This document shows, piece by piece, positions 12,001-24,258 of a stretch of DNA of 64,000 bases. Within the stretch, counting starts at the first letter, position 1, and the number at the start of each line of letters is the position of its first letter. Both the position numbers and the translations under genes were made by a program. The DNA is from Glandiceps talaboti (Eukaryota > Hemichordata > Enteropneusta > Spengelidae), in contig NC_135558.1 of assembly GCF_964340395.1 (NCBI RefSeq), forward strand, positions 2,973,501-3,037,500, read 5' to 3'. Under the pieces are notes generated by a model. That model was not told the DNA's origin, searched no databases, and saw only the letters and a list, made by a program, of their open reading frames with translations.

Positions 12001-12600
12001 TATTTGTAAGCGTTGAAAATATTAAATATCAGAAATTGATTTGTGTATGCAATTCAACATTGCTAAAAAAAAAATTTTATAAGTAACCGCAAAATAGAAA
12101 AAATGAAAATTAGCTATGATTATGCTGTTTTCAGTCCGAATCTTCACATGGTTTATTTTGGTTTGTAAATTAAAATATGATTCCTCAATCCAGAGTGAAC
12201 TTAATTCTGAATCAGTATTTCATACTAAATTCCCGTTTTCATTATTTCCCATCTTTGTTCCCATCTTCAGAATGCCCTGTATGGTTACATCACACCCTTG
12301 GTAGGATGGGCTGCTGATATGCTGACCAAGGCATGGAACACCCAACGTCTGAGTATTCCTGAAGATATGCGGGCACCATTCATGGTTGTCATAGGCTTCC
12401 CATACACCACTAGACACCCTATGACTGGAGAGGGCAGTGTAGCAATCATGAGAGATCTGTGGGAAAAGTACAAGGTGCAATGTCTTGTGAATGCAGAGGG
12501 TGGACAGTTCTGGTGTCGTGTTACTGGGCATGTGTACAGTAGCCAGGCAGACTTTCTGAGGTTAAAAGACGCTGTGCTGGATTACATCAAAGAGGAATAA
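2759..12600 (+). CDS. PLP-dependent class V aminotransferase, isopenicillin-N-epimerase-like (6 coding exons, complete)
   Basis: Coding exons are 2759-3000, 4794-4936, 6501-6620, 10840-11106, 11622-11827 and 12271-12600. All junctions are GT-AG and phases match (lengths 242, 143, 120, 267, 206, 330; total 1308 nt, giving 435 residues plus stop). Landmarks of the fold-type I, class V aminotransferase family appear in order: an N-terminal FVNHCSCGTIPRRV segment (about 62-75), the cofactor phosphate-binding NNVTTAIN (124-131), EVIIDGAHAPGQ with the pyridine-binding Asp236 plus His239 and Gln243, and GNIYKW with the Schiff-base Lys262. The length is normal for the family. Residues about 6-28 are hydrophobic and could be an anchor or organelle signal (inference). 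The start at 2759 is chosen because an upstream in-frame ATG at 2696 precedes the AG acceptor at 2751-2752. Family members act on amino-acid-like substrates such as cysteine, kynurenine or penicillin; the substrate here cannot be read from sequence. The animal homologues I recall are labelled isopenicillin N epimerase-like, without proof of that reaction. Confidence 0.93.
4185..4531 (-). mobile_element. 5'-truncated non-LTR retrotransposon (LINE) 3' end
   Basis: On the - strand, 4529 to 4374 reads as the last 51 codons plus stop of a LINE ORF2-type protein. The segment includes RAFSHAAPKLWN followed by LP..LR....SID.FK..LKTHLF, a C-terminal tail seen in CR1/L2-type LINEs. After the stop comes a 3' UTR with a GCGCTATAAATG-like end and an (ATT)n tail at 4208-4185. 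Sequence above about 4531 loses similarity, and a duplicated TTATATGGAATT marks the truncation point. The insert lies in intron 1 of the aminotransferase gene in the opposite orientation. The last 51 codons contain no stop or frameshift, which suggests a fairly young insertion. No complete polymerase domain is present. Confidence 0.8.
4794..4936 (+). CDS. Aminotransferase coding exon 2 (residues 81-128)
   Basis: The acceptor TTTTCAACTGTAG ends at 4793 and the donor GTAGGC starts at 4937. The exon enters in phase 2 and leaves in phase 1. It encodes the FEDEAEKTPDYFYKHRTIDY segment and the first half of the PLP phosphate-binding motif (NNVTT), which is completed as AIN by the next exon. The open frame reads on past 4936 into the intron for a while, but that extension shows no conservation to the family. 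Confidence 0.92.
5141..5567 (+). repeat. Minisatellite, 46-48-bp unit, 9 copies (element-A tail array 1)
   Basis: Nine tandem copies of a unit built from GTGAGTGGAGGTGTAAATGG, TAATGATACTGTATAGGAAC and TAGACTAT lie in intron 2 of the aminotransferase gene. Unit length varies by 2-bp steps at the ACTATGTGAG junction. The unit is the right-hand end of the interspersed element family described at 38,314-38,487, and the array ends with the element terminus TAGACTA. Confidence 0.92.
6501..6620 (+). CDS. Aminotransferase coding exon 3 (residues 129-168)
   Basis: The acceptor TTTTCATTTTCAG ends at 6500 and the donor GTATGT starts at 6621; the exon is phase 1 at both ends. It encodes AINGVLRSKNWQAGDALLMT and continues through LTYPAVNF, the region after the phosphate-binding loop in this family. 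Confidence 0.92.
6621..10839. other. Intron 3 of the aminotransferase gene (4.2 kb)
   Basis: This intron is AT-rich with no coding exon visible on either strand. At 8280-8340 there is a degenerate solo copy of element A (GTCTAGTTCCTATATG, then CATTACGATTACTAC). At 9350-9400 a short GAATGCACTTAAAT motif is repeated twice. Near the 3' end the acceptor region is duplicated (10,763-10,856), described separately. Nothing else stands out. Confidence 0.6.
10763..10856 (+). promoter_or_regulatory. Duplicated splice acceptor, 63 nt apart; the upstream copy would be a poison acceptor
   Basis: The acceptor and first exon bases appear twice: TTTACAG|GTACCAAGATAGTGTAT with exon start at 10,777, and TTCATAG|GTACCAAGATAGTGTAT with exon start at 10,840. 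Only the second leads into conserved coding sequence. The spacing is a multiple of three, but reading from the first acceptor meets an in-frame TAA after 12 codons. Its use would therefore give a truncated, probably NMD-targeted transcript. The upstream polypyrimidine context (ACAATTTATTTACAG) is no worse than the downstream one. Confidence 0.75.
10840..11106 (+). CDS. Aminotransferase coding exon 4 (residues 169-257)
   Basis: This 267-nt exon is phase 1 at both ends, with donor GTAAGA at 11,107. It encodes the middle of the large domain, ending in EVIIDGAHAPGQ, where Asp236 is the expected partner of the PLP pyridine nitrogen. The final DIGADYYA runs directly into the Lys262 motif of the next exon. 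Confidence 0.93.
11622..11827 (+). CDS. Aminotransferase coding exon 5 (residues 258-326), PLP lysine
   Basis: The acceptor CTTTTGCAG ends at 11,621 and the donor GTAAGT begins at 11,828. The exon starts with GNIYKWCLSGRCAFLW, in which Lys262 is the expected Schiff-base lysine. It also carries the family segment FYYQGTRDYT, where Arg contacts substrate or phosphate in relatives. It ends on a codon boundary (phase 0). Confidence 0.93.
12271..12600 (+). CDS. Aminotransferase coding exon 6 (residues 327-435 and stop)
   Basis: The acceptor TTTGTTCCCATCTTCAG ends at 12,270. The exon encodes the small C-terminal domain and closes with DYIKEE followed by TAA at 12,598-12,600. The CQCLVN-to-FWCRVTGHVY region (about 395-412) matches the end of the family fold. 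No frame damage is seen. Confidence 0.92.
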   Translation, partial: NALYGYITPLVGWAADMLTKAWNTQRLSIPEDMRAPFMVVIGFPYTTRHPMTGEGSVAIMRDLWEKYKVQCLVNAEGGQFWCRVTGHVYSSQADFLRLKDAVLDYIKEE

Positions 12601-14340
12601 ACCGTTGACAATATATGATGAGATATCTCTGGAACTATAGATCATGTTTATCAACTGGTTAGGATTACTAATTGTAGCAAGGATGTAAACTGAAATCCAC
12701 CATTGCATATCATACATATACCATTCTGCATAGTGTGAATGCACATGATTCCAATAGAAAAGTAAAATGTACATGTTCAAATACATGAACTTGAACATAG
12801 GCATGTATAATGTAAAGACATGTAATATATGCATTGCAACCACAACTCGCAATTATCCACCAGACAAATAAGAAAAAAACCCACATGATTGTGTGTGATA
12901 ACACGTGTATATGCACATGCACACATGCTTGCACGGATGCAAGCACACACACACACACTTTTACAAGAAACAGAAACAGAAATAGAAACAAAAAGCATTT
13001 TTCAGGGTTGAATATGTAGGCTGAAGTTCGATGGAGGGACAGACCTTCACTATAGCAACTAGTACTATACAAATGAAATATGATTCTGGTAATTTGTCAA
13101 CGTAGTGCTGATACCAGTTTTAGTCAAAATACAGGTTTGGGTTGCTAGCGAATGACTCAAAAGTTGACCCATGATGAATCATGGTGGAGGGAAAAGAAAT
13201 CTACAAATTTTATGGTGCTGGATTATTAAAATGATTTTGTAGGAGATGGGTATTTGATTGGGTACCTAGTACAAAAGTACCCAGGTGCCACCAGGTGGTA
13301 AGATAAAAGCACCTGGTTTAGATATGGTAGTATAAAGTTATATGATATGAGAATCAAAGATGGCTTTGATCTTGTCATTACTGTGTATTTTTTGTAATAT
13401 TTACATTAAACTGATAAATACAAATATGTTGTGTACTATACTTCTTGCCAGTATATTCACTTTTTTTACCATTTTACTTAAGAAATACCAGTAGATATTC
13501 AGTTTTGAACCTCGGTATACAAACAAGCAAGTGTATGAGATATTTCATTGCATTATAGACTCATTTGAACCCAGAGAATATTATAACTTTAATGTACTTG
13601 ATACAACCCATAACAACAAAGTTAAGCATTTTCTGTATGTGCCATACTTGTTTATAGCATCAATATTAAGTGTAAAAGTAAACTATTTCATTTGCTAAGT
13701 GACCACATTAGAACATTAGAAAGGCCACATGCTGGGCCTGTAAATAAACCAATTGAAACAGTATACTTTTACACTTGATATGAATGCTATAAACGAGTGT
13801 AGCACATAGAGAAAGTGCTTTACTTCATTGTTTCTTGTTGTAGTGTTACTTAGATGTTAAATCAATTTATTTGAATGTGTTTCTTTAGATTTGCAGAACT
13901 ATTTTCCCTTTTGTCAAGTGCCTTAACTCTTAATTTGTTTACATTATTTTACGGTGAACAGAACCGACTGTATAGTTACAATCTATGTTCTGTAAAATGG
14001 TTGAAATCAAAGGATACTAGTATATTCATTTTTGCTGAATATCACATTCAGCTGTCCATCTCAGAATTTATGTCTCTCTATATGGATATGATAGAAAGTT
14101 TTACATGAAAGTCAAGTAAACGATTCTAAACTATTTGTAGCATTCGTCTTGCTATGATTTAGACAGGGAGGCTTGCCTACTCGTATGTTACTACTTATAC
14201 AAATGAATTATTTCTTGTATTGAAAAAAATATTACTTTTATCTGTACAAATTAGAATTTATATGAATGCATGTGAAATGTAGTTAATACTGTATGAGTTT
14301 ATTACTTTCACTTTTAATAAAATTATCAAAGCTAATACAA
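12601..14340 (+). other. Likely 3' UTR and flank of the aminotransferase gene
   Basis: No close AATAAA follows the stop. The first clear hexamers are within TAAATAAACC at about 13,742 and TTTTAATAAAATTATC at 14,316, so the 3' UTR may be over 1 kb, or a variant signal may be used. The interval contains a CA-rich and GAAACA-rich stretch (12,900-13,000) and the inverted-repeat element at 13,612-13,832. Confidence 0.3.
13612..13832. mobile_element. Foldback element, about 220 bp, imperfect 70-bp arms
   Basis: The left arm contains GCCATACTTGTTTATAGCAT then AAGTGTAAAAGTA. The right arm contains TACTTTTACACTTGATATG then GCTATAAACGAGTGTAGCAC. The two are inverted repeats with scattered mismatches, and pairing extends outward through AAGCATTTTCTGTATGTG / CACATAGAGAAAGTGCTT. 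A related arm occurs at 62,087-62,121 (ACACTTGATGTGAGTGCTAT). No transposase is encoded, consistent with a non-autonomous MITE. Confidence 0.75.
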
Positions 14341-16287
14341 GGGATCTCTTTTACAATAAGTTTAATAGAATCTTTGTAATTATTGACACTTTTGTGCCAT
14401 GTAATACTGCCACTACTTATCTACCCAAATGGTCTTTTTTTCCTCTCTTTACTTGTTAATGTTTTTAATAATCTTACAGGTTATATACTTAATTCATTTT
14501 TTTCATTATTATCGCTTAAGGCACTTCCTTTTTTGATGCGTTCTTTAAAAATCTTTGAAAGTTCTGGGATTCCACACTTCTGATTCAAAATTGTGGAAAA
14601 AGTTAATTTACATCTGAAAAATCAAATTAATGAAACGGTCGACCACAAAATAATAAATTCCTAATAATGAAGAAATAAAGTTTTGTCAAAAAGACAAATG
14701 ACTGATTGTCACAGGTGAGATGCAGATTTACAACAAAACAATCCTGGAAAATGACAAAATTACCATTAAACTTCACGAAATGACTTGAAATTTAAGTTTG
14801 ACTGATATGAACAGTTGATAATTGAAGGATTTATAGTCTTGGCTCAGCCAATATTGGGCTAACAATGGTATAATTACCTCGCCAACAGTTTTAAGACATT
14901 TCTTACTTTATTTACAAGAAGTATACAAAAGAAAGATTTTTTTGAGGATGGATTGCTTATGAAGTCAAGTTTTTCGAACTGAGATACTGTTTTTACATTA
15001 TACATTTATCACAGGAGTAGGTTTTGATTTCTTGGACAAATACAAACCTTACACTAAAATGGGATTCATTTGACTGAAAAGGGAGGGATACTTTGACATG
15101 CTATATTTTCAATCCTGGTTATATTCTAAATGATAAAAGCTTGCATTCTTGTAAATTATCATACATGTATTTCATAAATAACAATAAAGATGTAGCTTAT
15201 TTTGAGTGAGATTAATCAATTGTCTATTGAGTTTCTATGTTGTGGTGTGAAAGAACGAAAGTCTCCTCATTTTTAGCCCTCTGGTTTCATTGATTATAAG
15301 GAGTGATTCAACAAGTGTCTAAAACTGCATAACAATGAGTCCTTCAGTCTACATGGCGTTTGTGTGATGAACAAGATGAATTCAGTATCTTTTGACTTCG
15401 TATTTGTTGGTATGTGATGTGTTATAAATGTGCTGACTTTTGTTTTTCGTAACTTTGCTGTATCATTCAGAATCATGCTCTCACTGCAAACTTCTCTCAT
15501 AATCGGGTTGAAACGTGGCAGCCATAACCTGCATAGCTAAAATTTAGAATATTTATGGATCAAATATTTGCCAATCAAGTCGTTCACTTTGCTGGTCTTG
15601 AATTTGAATCCAAATCACCTACAATTCAATTCTGTTTGCATGTACACTGCTGTGTTCATAAACAATTAAGTCCATTGTCCATAAAAGTCACTACCTGACT
15701 GGATGTCATCTCCCATATGGTCTGATATGTTGTCTTGATCACCTGATCAAAGAAATTACAGCTTTATGACAACTGATAATAATGAAAGGTGAGAAGGGGT
15801 GGTCTAGAAGTAATCTTTGACCACAAGTGTTGGCTGTCATCATCTTGACTTGTCAAGGGAACAGGTACGTGTCATGCAGTAGAGGAAGATAACACACAAG
15901 TTCAATGAGATTGTGGCTGTAAATTTAGAATTCTCATGACATCTGTGTACATTAGTTATGTGCCAAGCCAAATGTCTCACCTTGTATTAGAAATAGCCAG
16001 CCAACCACTAGAGCATAGTGTACCTTATAGTGAACTTTAGTATTTTGTCCAATATTCAATCTTTGCCATTGAAATGAAATTGAATGGAAATCTTGACGAA
16101 AAAATTTGTTAATCCATATTATGTTAATTAAGGGGGGACATTTTTTTTTATATGTATTTTATTATTGAAAAAAAAAGTTAGGAAGTATTTTAGTCAGTGT
16201 AATAGTTACAAGATTGAGACGACACATCTTCACTATAATTACAAATGATTGGAAACTAGTTTGATATATTGAATGAAATGTTATTTC
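14341..16287. other. Intergenic region between aminotransferase and RPS5
   Basis: AT-rich sequence between two convergent genes. I see no coding exons, RNA genes or clear repeats apart from short homopolymer runs. Short open frames here look random in composition. Confidence 0.6.
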
Positions 16288-16450
16288 TTTTTAAGACAAA
16301 GTTATGTCCCTGTGGGTAGTCCACTAATACTGTCACTTTTAAGTTACTTGTGGAGCACCCAATTAAAATAAAGCTTTGTCCTTGTGGGCTCCACTTATAC
16401 CATCACAACTTGTGTAGCACCCAATAACAACAAAGCTTCAGTCTAGGTGC
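16288..16450. repeat. Degenerate tandem repeat, about 75-bp unit, 2-3 copies
   Basis: Modules such as AAAGTTATGTCCCTGTGGG / AAAGCTTTGTCCTTGTGGG / AAAGCTTCAGTCTAGGTGCC alternate with CTTGTGGAGCACCCAAT / CTTGTGTAGCACCCAAT. This gives two clear copies and a third partial one just downstream of the RPS5 gene end. Confidence 0.7.
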
Positions 16451-16540
16451 CTATAAGTCACATGATATCCCATGCCCTTTGTTCACTCTGATTGGTAGAA
16501 ATATCACAGTTCAGTACAAGAAAGACTTCCTCTGACATTA

Positions 16541-16627
16541 TTTATTTTCAGTTGTCAAAAAATACAGTACAATAAGCCAGTAATTTGATGTTGATACTGC
16601 TTTCTTTTTTTCACATTTTCTTTTATT
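16541..16627 (-). promoter_or_regulatory. RPS5: RPS5 3' UTR with polyadenylation signals
   Basis: On the - strand an AATAAA overlaps the first bases after the stop (16,622-16,627). A second AATAAA lies at 16,541-16,546, about 85 nt past the stop. Either gives a very short 3' UTR, as is usual for ribosomal protein genes; the distal signal looks more plausible because of its spacing. Confidence 0.6.
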
Positions 16628-19372
<2,745 letters not shown>

Positions 19373-19805
19373 GGTGACTACCTATGAAAGTGACACAAAT
19401 ATTTTTTGTCATTTACACTACTTCACTAGTACATATAAGATCTAATGTGTAAGACTGTTGATTTAATTGGTTGCCAAACTATGTTCAATGTGCTAATCTT
19501 ATGTAAAATACTGTTTGTGATATGACTGGTCATCATGTGTTGATCACAAATTGACCACAGACCTGACGTTTAACTTTTGTTATTTTGTTGACAAAAACAC
19601 TGTTGTTGTCCACCAAGATTAGAGGCTAAATCCTGCCATTTAGTAACTATTTACTTGTGAATACTGAAATGGCCTAAATTGAGGTATTTCCTGGGTTAGG
19701 CGTCTGTCTACTAGTATGCATGTCCTGAAAAGTGGAAGGTTTATTTGCAACAAACAACCCCAGAATAAATCTGGTTTCAGTGGCACTGCTGAGAGTTAGT
19801 ACATT

Positions 19806-20047
19806 GAACTTGTATATTGATTCCCAATCCCAGTGTGTTATTCCTAAGGACAGGACCTACACTGTAATTTTCATTCCTTGACAAAAGTAAACTGTTGAAT
19901 ATTTTGACCTCAGATGATAAACTTCCGAACTTGTATATTGATTCCCAATCCCAGTGTGTTATTCCTAAGGACAGGACCTACACTGTAATTTTCATTCCTT
20001 GACAAAAGTAAACTGTTGAATATTTTGACCTCAGATGATAAACTTCC
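19806..20047. repeat. Perfect 121-bp tandem duplication in RPS5 intron 1
   Basis: Two apparently identical 121-bp copies, 19,806-19,926 and 19,927-20,047, both begin GAACTTGTATATTGATTCCC and end GATGATAAACTTCC. Lack of divergence indicates either a very recent duplication or an assembly duplication. Confidence 0.95.
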
Positions 20048-20604
20048 CGTTAAAAAAAATTCTTGTTGATGTAAACAGTCCTCCAGCAGTTGGTTAAAAG
20101 ATTGTATAGTTTTCGCTTTATTTCTGTGTTATTTTCGTATGCTTTAGTTTACCATGCTTGCTATGGCATGTTGTTATGCAATAAAGATTGACTGTATAAA
20201 TCACGATACACATAAAACAGATCCCAAGACTTGGACCTGCAGATGAATGAAGAATGTTTGGGGAGAGGAAAAACAATAATCCTTTCAATCTTGTCAAAAT
20301 ATAATATGTGCAAGCTACAGACTTGTTGGAAAAGAGACTTTATGAATACCATTGGACAGAACTGTTGGGCACAGTGAAACTCACATGGACTATATCTCTG
20401 ATCTCACATCACTCTGAACAGTGAACTGGTCATTGATCATTGGTGGCCAAATAAAGTTGTTTCAGAGTACACGTACTGCATTATTGACTGTGCTAACGTT
20501 TGGAATCATAGTTGATTAACTGATTTATAGTCAGTTTTGCAATCCTTATTTTCCAATTTGTTTACTTATTTTATCTTTCATGAATGGGAAACAACGTGTG
20601 TCTT

Positions 20605-20655
20605 CACGAACATGGAGGCTGCCATATTGGATTGGGGGTCCTGGCGCCGACGTTG
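20605..20655. promoter_or_regulatory. YY1/CCAAT-like motif cluster in RPS5 intron 1
   Basis: GAACATGGAGGCTGCCATAT followed by TGGATTGGGGG contains an inverted YY1-type core (GCCATATTGG) and CCAAT-type ATTGG sites, about 220 bp downstream of the RPS5 start. YY1 sites just downstream of the start are common in animal ribosomal protein genes. Assignment is by motif only. Confidence 0.35.
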
Positions 20656-20826
20656 AAACATTAAGTTGTTATTTTTTCTTCTTTAGAAAGCTCATTCGGG
20701 GGGAATAAATCGTGAGAACAAAGTAGACAAAGCAAACTTCATAAACTGGTCACCCAATCCAAAAACTATGGTCATCCTCTCATTTATTTTGACCTATAGT
20801 TGGGAAACTATGATATAACACAGTAC

Positions 20827-20853
20827 CTGCTTGTCAGTAGGGCCAAGGAAAAG
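20827..20853 (-). promoter_or_regulatory. RPS5: RPS5 transcription start and non-coding exon 1 with 5' TOP motif
   Basis: On the - strand CTTTTCCTTGGCCCTACTGA runs into CAAGCAG and the donor GTACTG at 20,826. A C followed by an unbroken pyrimidine run is the 5' terminal oligopyrimidine signature that places ribosomal protein mRNAs under TOR/LARP1 translational control. The start is inferred as the C at 20,853, giving a 27-nt exon. The first intron (20,826-19,382) then leads to the ATG exon. Confidence 0.75.
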
Positions 20854-20990
20854 ACCTAATGTACGGGTTTCACAGCCTATCACACAGGGTAAAATTACAC
20901 GCCGCCTACCGACGATGTTAGAAATCGTATGTGTAGCGCCCTCAGCGTCATGAAAAAGGAAAATTGAGGGCAGTGTCCTTGATTCGCAGA
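20854..20990. promoter_or_regulatory. Compact divergent promoter between RPS5 and a + strand transcript
   Basis: This roughly 140-bp stretch is richer in CpG than its surroundings (ACGCCGCCTACCGACGATG, TAGCGCCCTCAGCGTCATG). It lies between the RPS5 TOP start and a + strand segment ending in a consensus donor at 21,071. No TATA box is present, as expected for a ribosomal protein promoter. Confidence 0.5.
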
Positions 20991-21070
20991 CGTCCTCATC
21001 TCATTCACAGTTGTGAACACAAGCGTCATCGCCGTACAACAACTATACACAGGTTTTCAATCACTCTACG
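20991..21070 (+). other. Candidate non-coding first exon divergent from RPS5
   Basis: The sequence ends TCACTCTACG followed by a full consensus donor GTAAGTTCT at 21,071 and lies just across the CpG-containing promoter from RPS5. It has no ATG-started open frame of note. It could be the leader of the gene suggested by the exon-like segments at 23,556 and 41,513. Start position is a guess. Confidence 0.35.
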
Positions 21071-23187
21071 GTAAGTTCTCTGCAATTCAGAAGACGTGTT
21101 GTGTTTCCTGAAATTCCTGGTTTGCCAGATTTGGGATTTCATGTGTGGAGAAGTATGAATGAAGTTCATATGCACACGACGATCATTCACAATCACAAGG
21201 AGTTTGTTTACAAATTCACAAAATGAAATGGTAATTTGATAGTACTAAACGTCCTATAGAGTGTTTGTTATCACGGCAAGGTACAGCCGAGACTGGTTAA
21301 CCGTTGTTTAAAACGAATACAATCAGGTTACACTAGCATACACTCTTGTCCACAGTCACACCCTCTGTTGCTAGCTTGCAAATCAAAAATTACTCTGCAG
21401 TATAATAATTTGTACATATTATCACTCTGCAGTGGACATGGTGTGTCACACTGTGTATGTTTGTATTTATCATGTGACAGTACGCATTCCCTTGGTATAA
21501 TGTACATGTTCTGTGTTATTATTTTGAATTGATGACCATTGTGAAGGATAAAATAACATAATTGAAAATGATGTACAAATTACAATATATTTGCTAGTCC
21601 TGCTGGCAGACGCGTAGGCGGTGTATTGGACGCGATACTGACTCCGAATTGAGTCCCAACTTATTCTATCTGCAAGCAGGACTATTGATACAGTCACTTC
21701 TGAGTTCAGATAATCTGTCTATAGTAGTATAGTGAAGTCCAAAAGACTATGTCCTTTTTTAAATGTTTTACTAATTCAGTACAATCTATGATAAACTGTA
21801 CAATATTTACATTTGAACATGTGTGTTGGTGGAATTTTATGTTTGTCAGCAAATAAATAAATGCACATTTTTAAAAAAATGTATACACATTTAGGTAATT
21901 GTATATAATACAGGAAGAAAGAGAATTCCTTGCAATTTTTACAGGGAAGTAAAACAGTGATCTTATTTCTTAACACGTTAGTACATACACAAAGCGTCTA
22001 CAAATTAATAATTAATGTCATAGTATAGGAAATGACAGTCTTATATAGGTTCTTTTTATTTCAATATATAGTAGTTACTAATGAATGATTTCAAAATTGA
22101 TGTTTTTGGTTCAGTGGTTTGTACACAAAGAACGTAATATTAATTCTCATATTTGTCTAGACACAGCACACTGTCTGATATGTGTAACGTGTAACTACAA
22201 ATATTCTCCAATATTTTCTTGCTAAGTCAAGAAAAGTACAAGTGACCTAAGGGGTCATGTCAAGATGATTTGAGAACCCAGTGGCCTGTAAGAATACAAA
22301 ATTTAGTTAAAGAACTAAGGTAGAAATACTAAAAAGTTTGTCTAAAATTACCCACTTGTACTAAATTTCATAAAAGTAGTAAAGTTTTGTCACCAATATC
22401 AATATCCTAAATTATTTAATATTTAGTTTTGCCTTTTAACAGCTAACAAACATTTCTTTTTAGAATAACAAATCAAAAGAAGGTAGTTCCTCAAGTACCA
22501 GGAAGATATTTGTCTTAAAAATAGGAAAATGTCATATGTTAATTTTTCCATGTCTCATAACATCAAGGCTTGTGATATCAGTATATTAACAGACATGCAA
22601 TACAAGGTACTATGAAACAAAAAACAATCATTTCCTGAATAGTTGAATGTCAGAAAAAAATTGTAACAATATTAGATATGTACAGTTTGGACATAATATG
22701 AGTGACATATTGAACAGAAAAATATTAATAGCATTAAATAGTGGTCAGCTGTAACTTTGGAATTTGTCATTCTGACAGAGATTATTGACCAAGACAGAGA
22801 TAGATCAAAAGCTCCATGTTAAAAACTGTCAACTGCTTGAATGTGCATTATAACCTTTGTAAACCATAAATAGAATATGTAGACAAAAAAATGACATTTT
22901 ATGATACTGCTACACAAGGTGTCACACTAAATATTATCAATAAATCCAGGTGATTGACGGTTGTAATAAAGTTTAGTTACACATACTAAATATGGTGAAT
23001 TCTTTCCTCGTAATGAGTAATATTTTAATATAGCAGTGATGTCACCAAATTACAAACACAGTGTCAGTTTGGAAGTACAGCATAGAACCATGCTACATGT
23101 TATGTACACATATGTAATTTGTTTCATTGTCAAGCTTGTTTATTTCAAACTTAAGCCACATGCCAGACTGCCTGTCATTACCTAGAC
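21071..23187. other. AT-rich non-coding region
   Basis: Apart from the foldback at 21,595-21,684, I see no exon, RNA gene or repeat array here. Confidence 0.5.
21595..21684. mobile_element. 90-bp foldback element with TAGTCCTGC ends
   Basis: It begins TAGTCCTGCTGGCAGA and ends TCTGCAAGCAGGACTA, which pair as inverted repeats. It is more GC-rich than its surroundings. The TAGTC terminus resembles the ends of element A and of the TAGCCTGGA foldbacks in this window. Confidence 0.7.
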
Positions 23188-23261
23188 TAGTCCAGTCCTT
23201 ATACAGAATCATTACAATTTACACCTCCACTTAGAGACTGACCTCATTGGTATCCAGACTA
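23188..23261 (-). mobile_element. Element A solo copy (inverted)
   Basis: Reads TAGTCCAGTCCTTATACAGA, then CATTACAATTTACACCTCCACT, then TGGTATCCAGACTA. This is the reverse complement of the element A head and tail, diverged by about 15-20%. Confidence 0.7.
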
Positions 23262-23337
23262 CCGGGTAGTTGTTACCTGTCGAATACATGTACATGTAAG
23301 GGTATTGCATTACATAGTACATGTACAAAAAAAACAA

Positions 23338-23411
23338 CTGGATGCCAACGTGGTTTCTAACTAAATAAGTGAAGGTGTAAATCGAACTGATGCCGTTTAG
23401 GAACTAGACTA
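23338..23411 (+). mobile_element. Element A solo copy
   Basis: Reads CTGGATGCCAACGTGGTTTC, then TAAGTGAAGGTGTAAATCG, then TTTAGGAACTAGACTA. It is a single-unit copy in the opposite orientation to its neighbour 77 bp away. Confidence 0.8.
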
Positions 23412-23555
23412 AAAAATGAAAATATAAATGTGTTCATCAAAGCTAAAAATTTCAAATGCTTTCCCTTTTCTTATGAGAGACATTTGAGTTTGTTTAATGT
23501 AATTTCTTCAGTTGTTGCTTTAATTCTTTTGTTATTTTTCCCTCCACATAAATAG

Positions 23556-23664
23556 TTGATACCCATTGGAGACATCAAAGTACAAAGTATCCACAGTGTA
23601 CTTTGATCACACACCAGTCATGGCTGCTAGGTCTCCATTGTGGAATAGAAGTTTTCTGTATCAG
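23556..23664 (+). other. Candidate exon, possibly non-coding leader
   Basis: A good acceptor (GTTATTTTTCCCTCCACATAAATAG) ends at 23,555 and CAG|GTATGT gives a good donor at 23,665. An ATG at 23,620 opens MAARSPLWNRSFLYQ. If spliced to the candidate exon at 41,513, that frame stops after eight more codons, and the other two frames also meet stops, so it would have to be 5' UTR carrying a short upstream ORF. I do not recognise the peptide. Confidence 0.3.
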
Positions 23665-24258
23665 GTATGTCAATGTTTTATTATCATAATTTTCCTTACA
23701 CAGTTGGAGAGTTGGAATGTCAAGATTCAACATGGTAGGGTCCTGAATCCAATTGAAAGCAATAGAATAAAATCAGTTCTATATTATGTACGTTATGTAT
23801 ATGTATATAATACAGATTTCTATGATGTCCTCTAAAGTGTACAGTAAATCCTGCATGATGTAGATGTGGGGTTGTGTTTGGTTCACTGTCTGTCCATAAA
23901 CTCAATAGTTTCAGGTAGACACTTTCAATTGTGGTTATACATGTAACTATACAACATTTTTCATTAAAATTATGTGTAAGTGTCAACATTGGTTACAAAT
24001 GATAAGAGAGATCTCCATGGATAAGTTTGCAAAGCAGTGGCCATGATACAAATGTACTAATCTTTATGAAGATCTGCCTTATCAAATTCTTACTGACTTA
24101 ACAATCAACTTTTGGTTTGTTTGATCTTTGACAGCATCAAAGTTGTCGGTGTCATTCCCTGTCCATACAGTAGTTGATATTATAGTATGACAGTGCTGGG
24201 GGTAAATTGCAAACTATGTCTAACTGCTCTCAGTAAGAATAAGATGCAAATGACCTAA

